Assembly (NCBI RefSeq): GCF_028288185.1 | Contig: NZ_JAQBOF010000028.1 | Coordinates: forward strand, 62,001-126,000 | Reading direction: 5' to 3' | Length of the DNA stretch: 64,000 bases | Source: Mucilaginibacter sp. | Lineage (GTDB): Bacteria > Bacteroidota > Bacteroidia > Sphingobacteriales > Sphingobacteriaceae | In this document: one piece after another, positions 61,821 through 64,000 of the stretch | How positions within the stretch are numbered: the stretch's first letter is position 1 | Layout: each line of letters starts with the position of its first letter | The notes under the pieces: generated by a model | Seen by the model: only the letters and a program-made list of their open reading frames with translations | Database searches by the model: none | Told to the model about the DNA's origin: nothing | Translations under genes and position numbers: made by a program

Positions 61821-62918
61821 ATGTCGCAACTACACCAAATAGCTTTAACTTATGTAAATAATATCGGCCACACTTTAGGCAAGGTGCTGGTAAGCCATTT
61901 GGGTAGTGCCGAGGCGGTATTTAACGCATCGCCCAATAAATTGCTGGGCGTACCCGGTATTGGCGATAAAACTGTACGTGAGTTTAACTTTGACGAGGCC
62001 CTGCAAAAAGCTGCCGAAGAATTAAAGTTTGTAGAGAAGAACGGCATCGACGTTGTTTTTTATACCGATAGCCGCTATCCTAAACGATTAAAAAATTGCA
62101 TCGACTCGCCCATACTATTATATAGTAAAGGCAATGCCGATCTGAATGCCCGGAAGATAATTAGTATAGTAGGCACCCGTAACGCGACAGATTATGGCCG
62201 TCAGCTTTGCGAAGCGCTAATAGCCGAGGTGCAACAATATGATGTGTTGGTAATAAGCGGTCTGGCACATGGTATTGACGTAATTGCACATAAAGAATGC
62301 CTTAAAAACAAGGTTGCTACAGTTGGTGTATTGGGCCACGGTTTGGATCGGGTGTATCCGGCAGCCAACCGTGTAACGGCTGATAAAATGCTGGAGAATG
62401 GCGGCTTGTTAACTGAGTATCCATCGGGTACTATCCCCGGACGGGAAAACTTCCCGGCGCGTAACCGCATAGTTGCCGGTATTGCTGATGCTACCATAGT
62501 TATAGAGGCCAGCGTAAAAGGCGGCGCGTTAATTACTGCCGAAATTGCTAACTCTTATAATAGGGATGTATTTGCGTTCCCGGGTAGGGTGGGCGATGTG
62601 TACTCGGAAGGGTGTAACTTTTTGATCAGGAATAATAAAGCCGCGTTATTGACTTGTGTTGCCGATCTGGCTTACAGCCTGGGATGGGAAAAACCAGATG
62701 ATGCCAAGCCTGCAGAACAGTTTATGTTACCGCTTGATCTATCGCCTGATGAGCGAGCCATATTTAATGCTATACAGCAACATAGCACCCCGCTGGCTAT
62801 TGATGACCTCACCATAAAAACAAACATGCCCATAAGCCAACTGGCCATGAACTTACTGAATATGGAGATGCAGGGTTTTATCCGCAGTTTGCCGGGGAAG
62901 ACATATAGGGTTAGTTAG
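61821..62918 (+). CDS. dprA: DNA-processing protein DprA
   Basis: 365 residues from the ATG at 61821 (SQLHQIALTYVNNIGHTLG); an in-frame start at 61806 is five codons earlier. A helical SAM/HhH-like N-terminal domain (about 1-75, with LLGVPGIGDKTVREF) is followed by the Rossmann domain (IISIVGTRNATDYGRQLCE, VISGLAHGIDVIAHKE, GVLGHGLDRVYPAANR, TEYPSGTIPGRENFPARNRI) and a C-terminal winged helix. DprA loads RecA on incoming single-stranded DNA in transformation. No other competence genes are in the window. Confidence 0.97.
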   Translation: MSQLHQIALTYVNNIGHTLGKVLVSHLGSAEAVFNASPNKLLGVPGIGDKTVREFNFDEALQKAAEELKFVEKNGIDVVFYTDSRYPKRLKNCIDSPILLYSKGNADLNARKIISIVGTRNATDYGRQLCEALIAEVQQYDVLVISGLAHGIDVIAHKECLKNKVATVGVLGHGLDRVYPAANRVTADKMLENGGLLTEYPSGTIPGRENFPARNRIVAGIADATIVIEASVKGGALITAEIANSYNRDVFAFPGRVGDVYSEGCNFLIRNNKAALLTCVADLAYSLGWEKPDDAKPAEQFMLPLDLSPDERAIFNAIQQHSTPLAIDDLTIKTNMPISQLAMNLLNMEMQGFIRSLPGKTYRVS

Positions 62919-62922
62919 AGTC

Positions 62923-62986
62923 AAGAAACAAGAAATCAAGAGCCAAGATGGATTTAGTAAATCTTGCCTCTTGATTCTTGTTTCTT
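62923..62986. repeat. word-type inverted repeat after dprA (AAGAATCAAGAG family)
   Basis: AAGAAACAAGAA-ATCAAGAG (62923-62949) pairs nearly perfectly with CTCTTGATTCTTGTTTCTT (62961-62986); 26 of 27 positions match apart from one insertion and one substitution. It lies between convergent dprA and the lmo0937-type gene. Confidence 0.75.
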
Positions 62987-62988
62987 CT

Positions 62989-63135
62989 TTAGGCTCTTCT
63001 TATCACCCCTAAAAGCAAAGCAACAATAGCTATCACTAATAATACGTGAATAATTCCGCCAGCAGAATAATAGAAAAATCCGAATGCCCAACCTATAATA
63101 AGTATAACGGCAATAATGTATAATAAACCTCTCAT
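62989..63135 (-). CDS. lmo0937 family small membrane protein
   Basis: 48 residues with two membrane helices (RGLLYIIAVILIIGWAFGFF, then HVLLVIAIVALLLGVI) joined by the YYSAGGIIH loop. This matches the tiny lmo0937/DUF5670 membrane proteins. Function unknown; homologues are often stress-linked. A stop codon precedes dprA's downstream hairpin, and a terminator lies upstream. Confidence 0.8.
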   Translation of the reverse strand: MRGLLYIIAVILIIGWAFGFFYYSAGGIIHVLLVIAIVALLLGVIRRA

Positions 63136-63205
63136 TTTAAATAAGTTTTAGTTGTGAATGATATTTGGTTTATAACTAAAACTATTCCAAAAAAGGCATT
63201 AACGC

Positions 63206-63234
63206 AAAAAGCCTCGAATAAACGAGGCTTTTTT
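63206..63234 (-). terminator. intrinsic terminator of the DUF2795 gene
   Basis: AAAAAGCCTCG and CGAGGCTTTTT stem with A/T tails between the DUF2795 gene and the small membrane gene; on the reverse strand a T5 run follows the stem. Confidence 0.8.
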
Positions 63235-63251
63235 ATAATGTCTGAGTATAA

Positions 63252-63473
63252 TTAGTACTCGTCTTCGTTAAAAAAGAAGTCATCTTTTGTAGGGTAATCA
63301 GGCCATATCTCTTCAATATTTTCGTAAGGCTCTCCGTCATCCTCTAATGCCTGCAGGTTTTCAATCACCTCAACCGGTGCTCCTGAGCGTATAGCGTAAT
63401 CAATTAATTCGTCTTTAGTTGCGGGCCATGGTGCATCCTCCAGGTGAGATGCTAATTCGAGTGTCCAGTACAT
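63252..63473 (-). CDS. DUF2795 family small acidic protein
   Basis: 73 residues, acidic, with WTLELASHLEDAPWPATKDELIDYAIRSGAP, described at residues 3-33, followed by VIENLQAL and an Asp/Glu-rich tail ending in FFFNEDEY. The helical core matches DUF2795, small proteins of unknown function found across bacteria. It has its own promoter and terminator. Confidence 0.88.
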   Translation of the reverse strand: MYWTLELASHLEDAPWPATKDELIDYAIRSGAPVEVIENLQALEDDGEPYENIEEIWPDYPTKDDFFFNEDEY

Positions 63474-63517
63474 ATTTATCTTATAATTTTAGTTAATTTA
63501 TTAATTTTCAATTTCCG

Positions 63518-63549
63518 CAAAAGTATAATATTTTTATATTGATTATCAA
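63518..63549 (-). promoter_or_regulatory. promoter of the DUF2795 gene
   Basis: On the reverse strand TTG (63549-63547) and TACTTTTG (63525-63518) are 21 bases apart, near the Bacteroidota -33/-7 spacing. Confidence 0.5.
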
Positions 63550-63558
63550 TATATTTTT

Positions 63559-64000
63559 TTAATTTTTTTTCAGCCTCGGAATCCATTGGTTTTCAGGTAT
63601 GTTATGGTCATTTGCCAGTTTACGGGCCAGGGTGAATAAATAATCGCTTAGCCTGTTCAAATAGATAATAACCTTGTCGTCCACAACACTTTCTTCGGCT
63701 AGGTGTACAGTTAGCCGCTCGGCGCGGCGGCATACACAACGTGCTATATGGCAATAGGATATTACGGTGCTGCCACCCGGCAAAATAAAATGTTTTAATT
63801 CGGGCAGTTGCTCGTTTATGGTATCCATTTCTTTTTCCAACGATTCAATATCTTCGACAAACAGATCCGGGATTACCATTTTTGATTTCTCCGGGTCAGC
63901 CGCTAATGACGAGCCTATGGTAAACAGCCTGTCCTGCACTTCTTTTAAAAAATCTTTGTCGTGTGGGGTAATGTCCTGGTCGCGTATTAAACCTATATAG
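63559..64000 (-). CDS. cob(I)yrinic acid a,c-diamide adenosyltransferase (PduO type), partial
   Basis: The reverse strand is open from the window edge; 147 residues of the C-terminal part are visible, and the first visible residues (GLIRDQDITPHDKDFL) continue the known fold, so the start lies outside. The PduO-type signatures are present: CRRAERLTVHLAE and YLNRLSDYLFTLARKLAN. It adenosylates cob(I)alamin to make coenzyme B12. It is only truncated by the window. Confidence 0.92.
   Translation of the reverse strand, partial: YIGLIRDQDITPHDKDFLKEVQDRLFTIGSSLAADPEKSKMVIPDLFVEDIESLEKEMDTINEQLPELKHFILPGGSTVISYCHIARCVCRRAERLTVHLAEESVVDDKVIIYLNRLSDYLFTLARKLANDHNIPENQWIPRLKKN

Overview
The window looks like a chromosomal segment of a Bacteroidota bacterium of the Sphingobacteriaceae type (Mucilaginibacter or Pedobacter-like; this is inferred from gene content, since no rRNA is present). 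Pointers are two SusC-type TonB-linked receptors (one with a SusD partner), a FecI/FecR sigma and anti-sigma pair, many DUF families typical of the phylum (DUF4251, DUF5686, DUF5362, DUF3276, DUF5522), Bacteroidota-style promoters (TAnnTTTG at -7), almost no Shine-Dalgarno sites, and roughly 40-45% G+C. I see no phage, transposase, integrase or CRISPR array.

Layout. 1-2.8 kb: an ECF sigma, its FecR anti-sigma and the start of a SusC receptor with an STN domain, all leftward. 3.0-8.3 kb: a G+C-rich DUF4251 gene, then a two-gene unit of an outer-membrane DUF5686 protein and a DedA membrane domain fused to a glycolipid-type glycosyltransferase. 8.4-16.4 kb: tRNA-Arg(CCG), a 42-bp tandem repeat, a membrane metallophosphoesterase, YchF, MgtE, DUF5362, a PUR-type DUF3276 protein, an MsbA-like ABC exporter and an acetyltransferase. 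16.4-21 kb: amino-acid dehydrogenase, nusB, DUF1573, yajC, ybbR-like and coaE, all rightward. 21-25.2 kb: a metallo-beta-lactamase-fold exonuclease, a tiny Cys-rich DUF5522 protein, MarR, then an ECF sigma/YCII/VOC/GyrI-like cluster. 25.3-31.8 kb: an esterase, a UPF0175-DUF3368 toxin-antitoxin-like pair, PAP2 phosphatase, glmM, a cysteine desulfurase, two small disordered proteins and accD.

31.9-37 kb: a SusC/SusD pair behind two perfect 15-bp GntR-type palindromes. 37-44.7 kb: class II aldolase, a low-affinity iron permease-like protein, GNAT, and a four-gene operon (two lipoproteins, a glutathionylspermidine-synthase-like ATP-grasp enzyme, an HMG-CoA lyase-like enzyme) resembling enterobacterial ygiB-ygiC; then NDH-2 and a zinc alcohol dehydrogenase. 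44.7-50.6 kb: secDF, DHFR, thyA, ispE and a LapA-like protein. 50.6-51.5 kb: a gene-free, extremely A+T-rich stretch. 51.5-57.2 kb: leftward tgt-LptF/G-EamA, divergent from a rightward GT2-ECF sigma-rsmG overlapping unit. 57.3-61.6 kb: a BlaI repressor with two M56 sensor-type peptidases (one with TonB-like domains, one with a KFPPP repeat tail), preceded by three near-identical operators. 61.8-64 kb: dprA, a tiny membrane protein, DUF2795 and a partial cobalamin adenosyltransferase.

Most genes are housekeeping, envelope or nutrient-uptake functions. The least explained parts are the YgiB/YgiC-like operon, the DedA-glycosyltransferase fusion with its DUF5686 partner, the BlaI/double-M56 locus, and several classes of intergenic inverted repeats, including hairpins built from short near-repeated words.
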